From Humidesulfovibrio sp. (lineage in GTDB: Bacteria > Desulfobacterota > Desulfovibrionia > Desulfovibrionales > Desulfovibrionaceae), in NCBI RefSeq assembly GCF_030689645.1, contig NZ_JAUYFU010000082.1:1-46031 (forward strand): a stretch of 46,031 nt of DNA, given 5' to 3'. Shown here piece after piece: positions 14,958 through 22,161 of the stretch (its first letter is position 1; every line of letters starts with the position of its first letter). Below the pieces are notes generated by a model. It was not told where the DNA came from. It did not search any database and saw only the letters and a program-made list of their open reading frames with translations. Position numbers and translations under genes: made by a program.

Positions 14958-16034
14958 ATGCAGAAGCGCAAGAATACTCGAGCCGTGAACGTCGGTGGTG
15001 TGGGTGTGGGCGGAGACAATCCGGTCCGCGTCCAGAGCATGACCAACGTGGACACGCGCGACGTGTTCGCCGCAAGCGCCCAGGTGCGCGAGCTGGCCAA
15101 GGCCGGGTGCGAGATTGTGCGCCTTGCCGTGCCGGACGAAGCTGCGGCCAAGGCGCTCTTGCACATCCGCAAGGACTCGCCCGTGCCGCTCATCGCGGAT
15201 ATCCACTTCGACCACCGCCTGGCGCTCATGGCCCTTGAGGCGGGCGTGGACGGCCTGCGCATCAACCCCGGCACCATCGGCGGCGAGGACAAGGTTGATT
15301 CGGTGGTGCGCGCGGCGGCCGAGCGCGGCGTGCCCATGCGCATCGGCGTCAACAGCGGATCCGTGGAAAAGGACCTGCTGGCGCGCTTCGGCGGGCCAAC
15401 GCCAGAGGCCATGGTGGAGAGCGCCCTGGGCCATGTGGCGATGCTTGAGCGCCGCAGCTTCTTCGACATCAAAGTTTCGCTGAAGTCCTCCAGCGTGCTG
15501 CACACAATCGAGGCCTACCAGTTGCTTTCAAGCCGCGTGGACTACCCCCTGCACATCGGCGTCACCGAGGCCGGAACGCTTTTGCCCGGCGCGGTGAAGT
15601 CCGCCGTGGGCCTGGGCGTTCTTCTTTTTCAGGGCATCGGCGACACCCTGCGCGTGTCGCTCACCCACGACCCCGTGGCCGAGATCGGCGTGGCCTTTGA
15701 TATCCTGCGCGCCCTGGGTCTGCGCGAGCGCGGCCCGGAGGTCATAAGCTGCCCCACCTGCGGCCGCACCGAGATCGGGCTCATTGCTCTTGCCGAGGAA
15801 GTGCAGAAGCGCCTGCGCGACGTGCCGGAGGTGTTCAAGGTGGCGGTGATGGGCTGCGTGGTGAACGGGCCCGGCGAGGCGCGCGAGGCGGATATCGGCA
15901 TCGCGGGCGGGCGCGGCTCGGGCATCGTGTTCCGCAAGGGCGAGGTGGTGCGCAAGATTCGCGGCGAAAAGAATCTGCTGCCGGAGTTCATGAAGGAACT
16001 GGATAAATTTTTGCTGGAGCTGCGCGCCAAGTAG
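14958..16034 (+). CDS. ispG: 4-hydroxy-3-methylbut-2-enyl diphosphate synthase (IspG/GcpE)
   Basis: The 358-residue product starts at ATG 14958 (MQKRKNTRAVNVGG); TAGGTG lies 8 nt upstream and the length is normal for bacterial IspG. The TIM-barrel part contains PVRVQSMTNVDTRD, IRLAVPDE-type strand (IVRLAVPDEAA), PLIADIHFDHRLAL and RINPGTIG. The C-terminal 4Fe-4S domain has SCPTCGRTE and the third Cys in VMGCVVNGPGEA, with the Glu ligand in GEA. It reduces methylerythritol cyclodiphosphate in the MEP isoprenoid pathway in the cytoplasm, using ferredoxin or flavodoxin. The 155-nt upstream gap must hold the divergent promoters but no strong consensus was found. Confidence 0.97.
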   Translation: MQKRKNTRAVNVGGVGVGGDNPVRVQSMTNVDTRDVFAASAQVRELAKAGCEIVRLAVPDEAAAKALLHIRKDSPVPLIADIHFDHRLALMALEAGVDGLRINPGTIGGEDKVDSVVRAAAERGVPMRIGVNSGSVEKDLLARFGGPTPEAMVESALGHVAMLERRSFFDIKVSLKSSSVLHTIEAYQLLSSRVDYPLHIGVTEAGTLLPGAVKSAVGLGVLLFQGIGDTLRVSLTHDPVAEIGVAFDILRALGLRERGPEVISCPTCGRTEIGLIALAEEVQKRLRDVPEVFKVAVMGCVVNGPGEAREADIGIAGGRGSGIVFRKGEVVRKIRGEKNLLPEFMKELDKFLLELRAK

Positions 16035-16055
16035 CTGCGTACTCTCCCGTTTCCC

Positions 16056-16173
16056 TCCAACCCCCACGCGTCCGCCCTATTCACCGGGTCATCGACACAA
16101 TACCCATACCAGTCGCTATCGCCGCCCTTTGCGCCCAGCGGATCAAGGGCCGTGAAGCGGCCAGTGTCGGCGT
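16056..16173 (-). pseudogene. displaced Rhs core-end fragment (second copy)
   Basis: These 118 nt are about 91 percent identical by eye (11 mismatches) and in the same orientation as 16821-16938, the end of the Rhs core encoding GRFTALDPLGAKGGDSDWYG to DAWGLE. On the minus strand the frame opens directly after a TAG and runs on into the antisense of ispG, with no tip. It is a classic left-over of Rhs tip/immunity exchange: a duplicate of the core end downstream of an immunity gene. Together with the terminator next to it, this is what fills the gap after ispG. Confidence 0.82.
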
Positions 16174-16179
16174 CTACGC

Positions 16180-16217
16180 AAAAAGCCCCGGCCTGGCGCA
16201 GTGGCCGGGCCGGGGCT
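16180..16217 (-). terminator. rho-independent terminator after the putative Rhs immunity gene
   Basis: On the minus strand a perfect 10-bp stem (AGCCCCGGCC / GGCCGGGGCT in plus orientation) with a 14-nt loop is followed by a five-T tract. It starts 9 nt after the stop of the 109-residue membrane protein gene. Confidence 0.82.
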
Positions 16218-16225
16218 GCCCGGCA

Positions 16226-16555
16226 TTAAGGCTTCTCGTCGAGATTTTTGCCACCGCGCCGTTTGTGCTGATATTCTGCGAGCAAGCCGCGTAGCAATCC
16301 GGCACACGAGAGCACCATCAGAATGACCAACCACGACAGCGCAAAGGAAGAATCACCTGTCCGCCAATAGATGAGTATGGCCAAGAGCGTGGAAACAGCG
16401 GTCGCTATTCCTCCAAATCTCCACGTTTGCTTGAATGAATACGGGACCAGTGGAATCTCGCCTTTTGCGATCCGTTTTTCCACGGAAACAGCGTAGCAGA
16501 CAACGAGAATAAAGACTGTGATCAGAACAACTGATCCGGAAGATGGCCAGTTCAT
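16226..16555 (-). CDS. small membrane protein, putative Rhs immunity protein
   Basis: The 109-residue product starts MNWPSSGSVVLITVF with AAGGA 7 nt upstream. It has three predicted membrane helices: VVLITVFILVVCYAVSV (about 9-25), FGGIATAVSTLLAILIYW (about 47-65) and FALSWLVILMVLSCAGLL (about 71-88), then a basic tail QHKRRGGKNLDEKP. Its GC is visibly lower than neighbours. It follows the Rhs tip at 36 nt, the position where an immunity gene stands, and is closed by its own terminator. Immunity function is inferred from position only; a membrane immunity protein would fit a toxin acting in the envelope. No family recognised. Confidence 0.62.
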   Translation of the reverse strand: MNWPSSGSVVLITVFILVVCYAVSVEKRIAKGEIPLVPYSFKQTWRFGGIATAVSTLLAILIYWRTGDSSFALSWLVILMVLSCAGLLRGLLAEYQHKRRGGKNLDEKP

Positions 16556-16591
16556 AGCTTCCTTATATCGTGGCGGGTGCCGAGGTCTAAG

Positions 16592-17510
16592 TTAGTGACG
16601 ATCTCGAAGGTCTTCTGGTTCGGTTCTGGCGTTTCGTTTATCCCAATACTTTTTCGTTTCTTGCTCAACATCGTTGAGCGGGTCTGGGAAAAGCAAGTCC
16701 CCAAGGGGGGCAGTAAGGAGACCGAATGTTCGCGATGCAAACTTTCCAACATTCAAAGCTTTCTCAATGGCCATTTGCGCGGCAGTCTGGATTGGGTCGG
16801 CAAGATCTTTCCAGCCCCACTCCAACCCCCACGCATCGACCCTATTCACCGGATCATCAACGCAATAGCCATACCAGTCGCTATCGCCACCCTTCGCGCC
16901 CAGCGGATCAAGAGCAGTGAAGCGGCCAGTGTCGGCGTCGTAGTCGCGCCAGACGAAGCGCGTCAGGCCGGTGTCGGCGTCAAAGAGCCCGCCCGCGAAG
17001 CCGAGCGGCAGGCGCACCACGTCTCCGGCCACCGCTAACAGGTTGCCGAAGCTGTCGTATTGTATTGCCTGTACAACACCGCCGTCGGGGTTTGCAAGGA
17101 CCAGCGGCGTGCCCAGGTGGTCGGACAGAATTAGAAAGGACTCGTTGCCATTGGTGACGCCTAGAGCGCGCGGCCCAGACCCTGCTCTAAATCGTACACC
17201 AGCCGCCACCACTGTGAGCCGTCGAAGAACTCCAGCAGCCGCAGCGGGTCCAGCCAGCGGTACGCTTCGACGAGCCGACCATCCACGCGCTTCTCGCGAC
17301 GCATGCCACTGGAATCGTGCGCGTATTCGATGCGCTTCCCGTCCGGCAGCTCCGCCGCCAGCAGCAGGCCTGATGGCTCGTACTGGAAGCGGGTTTCCTA
17401 GCCGTCCTCGATTTTCAGGCTGCGGAAGCCCGCCTTGTCGTGCCGGTACTGGGCACGCCCCGCCTGGGACAAGCGATTGCCAGCGGCGTAGGCGTAGCGC
17501 CGCTCGCCGC
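16592..17510 (-). pseudogene. truncated and frameshifted Rhs/YD-repeat protein with short C-terminal tip
   Basis: The core is recognisable as YD-repeat/RHS: RYAYAAGNRLSQAG, DKAGFRSLK, then FQYEPSGLLLAAELPDG, WLDPLRLLEFFDG in one frame, interrupted by an in-frame TAG at about 17399-17401 and then a frameshift near 17160. The next frame gives ESFLILSDHLGTPLVL, IQYDSFGNLLAVAG, FAGGLFDADTGLTRF, WRDYDADTGRFTALDP and the terminal core motif DPVNRVDAWGLEW. A unique tip of about 73 residues follows (GWKDLADPIQTAAQMA...) to the TGA at 16592. Upstream of 17510 homology ends at hairpin repeats, so most of the gene is missing. Intact Rhs proteins exceed 1000 residues and deliver C-terminal toxins; this one cannot be made whole. 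The 3' frame alone could still be an orphan tip. Confidence 0.85.
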
Positions 17511-17735
17511 GAAAGCGCTGGGGGCGCTGCCCCCAGCGCTCCCGCCAGAGGGCGCACGGCCCTCTGGACTCCCTGTGGCGAGGGGTTCCGGCTCCGGCGC
17601 TTCACGCCGGAGCCGGAACCCCTCGCAGAGAGGCCGGGCGGAGGGTAGGCCGTCGCCGCTGCCAGCATAGTTTTCCCTTTGCGGGTCCAGGGGGTGCATA
17701 CCCCCTGGCGGGGTGCAGGGGCGGAGCCCCGCATT
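17511..17735. repeat. cluster of strong hairpins / palindromic intergenic repeats
   Basis: Three consecutive perfect stems: AGCGCTGGGGGC/GCCCCCAGCGCT (17514-17540, loop 3), CCAGAGGGC/GCCCTCTGG (17545-17567, loop 5) and a 21-bp stem with 5-nt loop (17579-17625, left arm starting CGAGGGGTTCCGG). After about 60 nt a reversed related unit follows: CCAGGGGGT/ACCCCCTGG (17687-17708) and GGGGC/GCCCC (17718-17730). The form hairpin-CCCGCCAG..hairpin-CTGGACcc occurs in both orientations and resembles palindromic intergenic repeats common in Desulfovibrio-type genomes. No gene is seen here. It marks the broken end of the Rhs gene. Confidence 0.75.
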
Positions 17736-18014
17736 CCAGCCCGCCCGCACCCGGCACGCTGCCCGGCGCAAATTGCGCAAGGATAGCAAGGGGTTTCGTG
17801 GCCGGACAAAACGGGAAAGGATTGGGACGGGAAAAGGATGAAATTGGCGGGTTGACAGAGTTTGTCGCAATCGAAGGTAAGACTTGCAAGCTCTCCCTGG
17901 CCTGCCCCCCGCACACAAAATCCCCCCCTTTCCCTGCGGTTCGTTTTGCACTAAAGGAGGTTGCAGGCGGCTACGCGACCGCCTCCTACACCTCGCTCAG
18001 GGACGGTACCCCCC
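17736..18014 (+). other. 279-nt leader/intergenic region before the aminotransferase
   Basis: No gene was found. A TTGACA at 17852-17857 lacks a convincing -10 at 17 nt. Near the 3' end, AAAGGAGG (17953-17960) is directly followed by an in-frame TTG with no spacer, so it is an unlikely start; AGGCGG (17965-17970) pairs with CCGCCT (17979-17984) and AGGAGG can pair with CCTCCT just beyond, giving a possible leader hairpin. Confidence 0.4.
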
Positions 18015-19190
18015 ATGCGCATTTCGGACAGACTCAAGAAGCTCAAGCCCTCGGCCACGCTGGCCGTCAACGCCAAAGCCCAGGAGCTCAAGGCTCAGGG
18101 GCGCGAAGTCGTCAGCCTTGCCGTTGGCGAGCCCGACTTCGGAACCCCGGAGCATGTGCGCGAGGCCGCCAAAAAGGCCATCGACGACGGCTTCACCCGC
18201 TACACCCCGGTGCCGGGCATTCCGGACCTGAGAAACGCCATCGCGGGATATTACGGCCAGTTCTACGGCGTGTGCGCCAAGGGCGAGAACACCATCGCCA
18301 GCACAGGCGGAAAGCAGGCCCTCTACAACCTGCTCATGGCCCTTCTGAACCCAGGCGACGAGGTGCTCATCCCCGCGCCCTACTGGGTGAGCTACCCGGC
18401 CATGGTTGAGTTGGCCGACGGCGTGCCCGTCATCGTGCCCACCGGGCCGGAGAACGGATTCCTCGTCTCCGTGCGCGACCTGGAGGCCATGTGCACTCCG
18501 CGCACCTCGGTGCTCATCCTGAACTCGCCCTCCAACCCCACGGGCGGCCACTACGCCCAGGAGGCCATGGACGAGATCGCCCGCTGGGCCAAGGCGCGCG
18601 GCGTGTTCATCATTTCCGACGAGGTCTACGACCGCCTGGTGTACGAGCCGGCCAAGCCCAGCACCCTCTCCGGCTTCTGGCAACGGCACCCGGAGAATGT
18701 CGCCGTCGTGGGCGCGCTGTCCAAAAGCTTCTGCATGACCGGCTGGCGCATGGGCTGGACGCTGGCCCACCCAGACCTGGTGAAGGCCTGCGGCAAGATC
18801 CAGGGCCAGAGCACGTCGAACATCAACAGCATCACCCAAAAGGCGGCCATCGCTGCCCTCACTGGTCCCTGGACCCTGGTGGACGAGATGAAGACGGCCT
18901 TTGTGCGCCGCCGCGACCTGGCCCTGTCCGTCATCCGCTCCTGGCCGGGAGTAACCTGCCCCAAACCGGACGGCGCGTTTTACCTGTTCCCGGTGGTGGA
19001 TTCGTACTACACTCCAGAAATGCCGGACTCCGCCGCCATGTGCACGCGCCTGCTCGAAGAAGCGGGCGTGGCGCTGGTGCCGGGCTCGGCCTTTGGCGAT
19101 GACCGCTGCGTGCGCTTCTCCTACGCCGTGGCCGACGAAGTGCTCATGACCGCGCTGTCCAAGGTGGGCAAGGTTCTGCTGGGCAAGTAG
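18015..19190 (+). CDS. class I PLP-dependent aminotransferase (aspartate aminotransferase type)
   Basis: The 391-residue product begins MRISDRLKKLKPSATLAVNAKA at ATG 18015, matching the usual length of AspC of subgroup Ib. Visible motifs: VGEPDFGTPEHV (N-terminal substrate arm), GGKQALYN, PAPYWVSYPAMV, LNSPSNPTGG (Asn contacting PLP), IISDEVYDRLVY (Asp and Tyr), GALSKSFCMTGWRMGW (Schiff-base Lys in SLSK-type position), and CVRFSYAV with the carboxylate-binding Arg. It transfers amino groups between aspartate or a related amino acid and 2-oxoglutarate in the cytoplasm. No good ribosome binding site stands at 6-8 nt (only AGGGACGG about 8 nt away). pgi follows after 73 nt with its own site. Prephenate or aromatic substrates cannot be excluded. 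Confidence 0.92.
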   Translation: MRISDRLKKLKPSATLAVNAKAQELKAQGREVVSLAVGEPDFGTPEHVREAAKKAIDDGFTRYTPVPGIPDLRNAIAGYYGQFYGVCAKGENTIASTGGKQALYNLLMALLNPGDEVLIPAPYWVSYPAMVELADGVPVIVPTGPENGFLVSVRDLEAMCTPRTSVLILNSPSNPTGGHYAQEAMDEIARWAKARGVFIISDEVYDRLVYEPAKPSTLSGFWQRHPENVAVVGALSKSFCMTGWRMGWTLAHPDLVKACGKIQGQSTSNINSITQKAAIAALTGPWTLVDEMKTAFVRRRDLALSVIRSWPGVTCPKPDGAFYLFPVVDSYYTPEMPDSAAMCTRLLEEAGVALVPGSAFGDDRCVRFSYAVADEVLMTALSKVGKVLLGK

Positions 19191-19263
19191 GCTTGGCCTC
19201 GACCCAAGCTTCCTGGTCAGAACGGCCGCGCACAACCCGAACCAACCCGCCAGGGGAGGCTCC

Positions 19264-20628
19264 ATGACCGCAGGTTCAACGCATCAGGATGTTCTGGACT
19301 GGACCAACGCCTGCTGGGACAGGCTGCCCACGGCCCCTGCCCTGCGCGCGCGGGCCGGAGAAATCGCCGCGAAGCTCGCGGCGGAGATCGCAGGCGGCAA
19401 GCTGCCCTTCCTGGCCACGCCCTTCATGGCCGCGCTGGAAAAGGATCTGGCCGACCTTGAGGCCAAGTATCTGCCCAAATTCAGGCACATGCTGCTGCTT
19501 GGCATCGGCGGTTCGGCTCTGGGCGCTCGCGCCCTGCAAAAGGCCTTCGCACCCGGCCAGGACCTGCCCGGCCACACGGGCAAGAGCCTGTGGATTCTGG
19601 ACAACGTTGACGCCACGAGCCTGGAGGCGCATCTTTCCCGCCTGCCGGCAAAAGACACGCTGGTCTATGTGGTCAGCAAGTCCGGCGACACCATCGAAAC
19701 CATCGGCCAGTACTTCCTGGTAAAGGAATGGCTGAAGCGCGAACTGCCCGCAGACTGGAAGGACCACCTGCTCCTGAACACCGACGAGCAGAAGGGCTAC
19801 CTGCGCCAGGAGGCCACCCAGTTCGGCATCCGCACCCTGCCCGTGCCCGACAACCTGGGCGGCCGCTATTCGGCCATCAGCGCCGTGGGCCTGGTGCCCG
19901 CAGCGTTTTTGGGCATGGACTGGCGCGGGCTGGTGCGCGGGTTCCAATCCGTGGCCGGGCCCCTGGCCGACCCCGGGCTCGACGCGCAGAAGCTCAGCCA
20001 GCACCCGTCCTTCGAGTTCGCCCTGTGGGGCAAGGCGCTGATGGATGCGGGCTACCTTGAGCTCATCACCTTCTTCTACATCCCGGCCTGGTGCAGCTTC
20101 GCCGACTGGTTCGCCCAGCTCTGGGCCGAGAGCCTGGGCAAGGACGGCCAAGGCAGCCAGCCCTTGCCCGCCGTGGGCGTGACGGACCAGCACAGCGTGA
20201 ACCAGATGTTCCTGGACGGCCCGCGCAACAAATCCTGCCTCTTCGTGGAGCGGGCCCAAGGCCCCGAGGGCGCGCCCTTTCCGGCGGACATGCCAGCGAT
20301 CTTCGACTACTTGCAGGGCAAGCGCTTCGGCGAGCTATTGCCCGCCGAGGCCCTGGGCACGCGCATGGCCCTGTGCCAGAGCGCAGTGCCCCTTGTGGCC
20401 CTGCGCTTGGGCAAGGACGATGCCGAAGCCGCTGGCAAGATGATGGCGCTCTTGGGCGCGGCCACGCTCTTGACCGGCTGGCTCATGGGCATCAACCCCG
20501 TGGACCAGCCCGCCGTGGAGCTTGGCAAGCGCCTGGCCAAGGCCCGCCTGGGCGCGGACGGCCTGGAAAAGGAAAAGGCCGATCTGCTCGCCTTCACCAC
20601 CGGCGACCGCGACGAGCGGGGATTCTAA
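19264..20628 (+). CDS. pgi: glucose-6-phosphate isomerase
   Basis: The 454-residue product is of the short bacterial PGI type. Motifs: LLLGIGGSALGARAL (sugar-phosphate binding), YVVSKSGDTIETIGQY (SIS-domain phosphate loop), PVPDNLGGRYSAISAVGLVPAAF (PGI signature 1 region), and a Glu/His set in WAESLGKDGQG and TDQHSVNQMFLDGP, where His would act in ring opening. It interconverts glucose 6-phosphate and fructose 6-phosphate in the cytoplasm. GGGGAGG precedes ATG 19264. The stop is only 3 nt before the start of a sensor kinase, so pgi, kinase and response regulator are likely one transcript, an unusual partner for a two-component system. Confidence 0.95.
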   Translation: MTAGSTHQDVLDWTNACWDRLPTAPALRARAGEIAAKLAAEIAGGKLPFLATPFMAALEKDLADLEAKYLPKFRHMLLLGIGGSALGARALQKAFAPGQDLPGHTGKSLWILDNVDATSLEAHLSRLPAKDTLVYVVSKSGDTIETIGQYFLVKEWLKRELPADWKDHLLLNTDEQKGYLRQEATQFGIRTLPVPDNLGGRYSAISAVGLVPAAFLGMDWRGLVRGFQSVAGPLADPGLDAQKLSQHPSFEFALWGKALMDAGYLELITFFYIPAWCSFADWFAQLWAESLGKDGQGSQPLPAVGVTDQHSVNQMFLDGPRNKSCLFVERAQGPEGAPFPADMPAIFDYLQGKRFGELLPAEALGTRMALCQSAVPLVALRLGKDDAEAAGKMMALLGAATLLTGWLMGINPVDQPAVELGKRLAKARLGADGLEKEKADLLAFTTGDRDERGF

Positions 20629-20631
20629 ACG

Positions 20632-22143
20632 TTGAGCATATACTCAAGCCTGCTGGGAACGCACCGGCCCCTGCAATTCGTCAAGGTCCTCACCTGGACC
20701 TTCCTGATCCTCATCCTGGGCATCAACCTTATGCTCTCGATGTTCCTCTCCAAGCACGCCGAACGCGTGCTTCTTGAGAAACAGAAGGAATTCGGGCTGC
20801 TCTTGTCCGAGAACCTCTCGCACCAGATCTTCACCCGCTTCACCCTGCCCACCATCATCGGCTACGGGCAGATAAGCCTGCGCATCCCCGACCAGTTCAC
20901 CAGGCTCGATCAGGTGGTGCGCACCACCATCCACAGCTTCCATGTGCAGGAAGTGCGCATCTACGACCCCGAGCTGCGCGTGACCTACAGCACCGATCCG
21001 AATCTTGTGCTGCGCACGGGCCTCGCTGGCGAGGGCGTCAAACGCGCCCTGAACCACGAGGAGCCGAGCTTCGAGCTGGTCAGCAAGGTGACTGGGCTCT
21101 CCGCCCTGTTCAAGATAGAGATGCGGCCAGGAAGCGTGGTCATGCGCGGGTTCACCCCCCTGCGCATGGAGCGCAACTTCGGGCCTGGGGCCAAGAACCC
21201 CATCATGGGCATTCTGGAGTTCAGCCAGGACATCACCGACGACTACATGGCCGTGGTGAACTTCGAGCGGCTGGTCTACTCCTCCTCGCTCATCACCAGC
21301 ATGGTGCTTTTTTCACTCATCATCAGCATTCTGCGCCGGGTGGACAGAATCAGCGCCGAACGCCACGCGGAGAAGGAAAAGCTCATGGCCGAACTGCACC
21401 AGCAGGAGAAGCTGGCGGGCATGGGCCGCATGGTGGCCGGCGTTGCGCATGAGATCAGGAATCCCCTGGGCATCATCCAAAGCAGCGCGGAGCTGGTACT
21501 GAAAAAGGCCAAGGCCGACAACCACCCGCACACGCGCATCATCGAGGCCATCTACGACGAGTCCCGGCGGCTATCCCGCACCGTGAACGAATTCCTGGAC
21601 TACGCAAGGCCGCGCCAGCCGCGCCAGGACGAGGTGGACCTGTGCCGCATCCTGGAGCAGGCCTGCGTGTTTCTGGAACGCGAGTGCGAAGACAAGGGCA
21701 TCCAGATGGCGCGGACCTGCCCGGACGGAACCTTGGTGCGCGGCGACCGCGACCTCGTCTACCGCGCGGTGTACAACGTGCTGAGCAACGCCATGCAGGC
21801 CATGCCCCAGGGCGGGACCATCCATGTTGACGTGCGGCGCCCGACAGATAATCCAGCCGACCCCGAAGGCGAGGGCGGCCCGTGGCTCACCCTTGGGGTG
21901 CGCGACTCCGGCCCCGGCTTCGACATGCAGAACCTGGACAAGATGAAGGACCCCTTCTTCAGCACCAAAGACACCGGCACCGGCCTGGGTCTGGCCATCG
22001 TCACCAGCATCGTGGAAAGCCACGGCGGGGCCGTCACCCTCAAGAACCACCCGGAAGGCGGCGCGCTGGTGGAGCTCACCCTGCCCGCCTCCCTGCGCAA
22101 GAACGGCGGCGACGCCAGCCCAGAGGCCCAGCAAACCGCCTAG
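20632..22143 (+). CDS. NtrB/ZraS-like sensor histidine kinase
   Basis: The 503-residue protein uses a TTG start three bases after pgi. Membrane helix 1 (about 17-38, VLTWTFLILILGINLML), a periplasmic sensor of about 180 residues, and helix 2 (about 222-238) are followed by a short linker, then HisKA with the phospho-acceptor His in VAGVAHEIRNPLG and HATPase_c with NVLSNAMQAM (N box), VRDSGPGFD (G1), FFSTKDTGTGLGLAIV (F/G2). It would autophosphorylate and pass phosphate to the sigma-54 activator encoded 18 nt downstream. The signal is unknown; the periplasmic part carries no named domain I can recognise (YDPELRVTYSTD looks like a Cache-type edge). Confidence 0.92.
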   Translation: MSIYSSLLGTHRPLQFVKVLTWTFLILILGINLMLSMFLSKHAERVLLEKQKEFGLLLSENLSHQIFTRFTLPTIIGYGQISLRIPDQFTRLDQVVRTTIHSFHVQEVRIYDPELRVTYSTDPNLVLRTGLAGEGVKRALNHEEPSFELVSKVTGLSALFKIEMRPGSVVMRGFTPLRMERNFGPGAKNPIMGILEFSQDITDDYMAVVNFERLVYSSSLITSMVLFSLIISILRRVDRISAERHAEKEKLMAELHQQEKLAGMGRMVAGVAHEIRNPLGIIQSSAELVLKKAKADNHPHTRIIEAIYDESRRLSRTVNEFLDYARPRQPRQDEVDLCRILEQACVFLERECEDKGIQMARTCPDGTLVRGDRDLVYRAVYNVLSNAMQAMPQGGTIHVDVRRPTDNPADPEGEGGPWLTLGVRDSGPGFDMQNLDKMKDPFFSTKDTGTGLGLAIVTSIVESHGGAVTLKNHPEGGALVELTLPASLRKNGGDASPEAQQTA

Positions 22144-22161
22144 CAAGCCCCCACGGAGTCA

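Noticed and set aside
15629-16084. Minus-strand frame starting in the Rhs core fragment and running through ispG antisense
   Set aside because: Only the first 12 or so codons are Rhs; the rest is ispG antisense, so it is not an orphan tip.
19191-19209. GCTTGG/CCAAGC hairpin after the aminotransferase as a terminator
   Set aside because: Only 6 bp with no T tract; pgi follows closely and may be co-transcribed.
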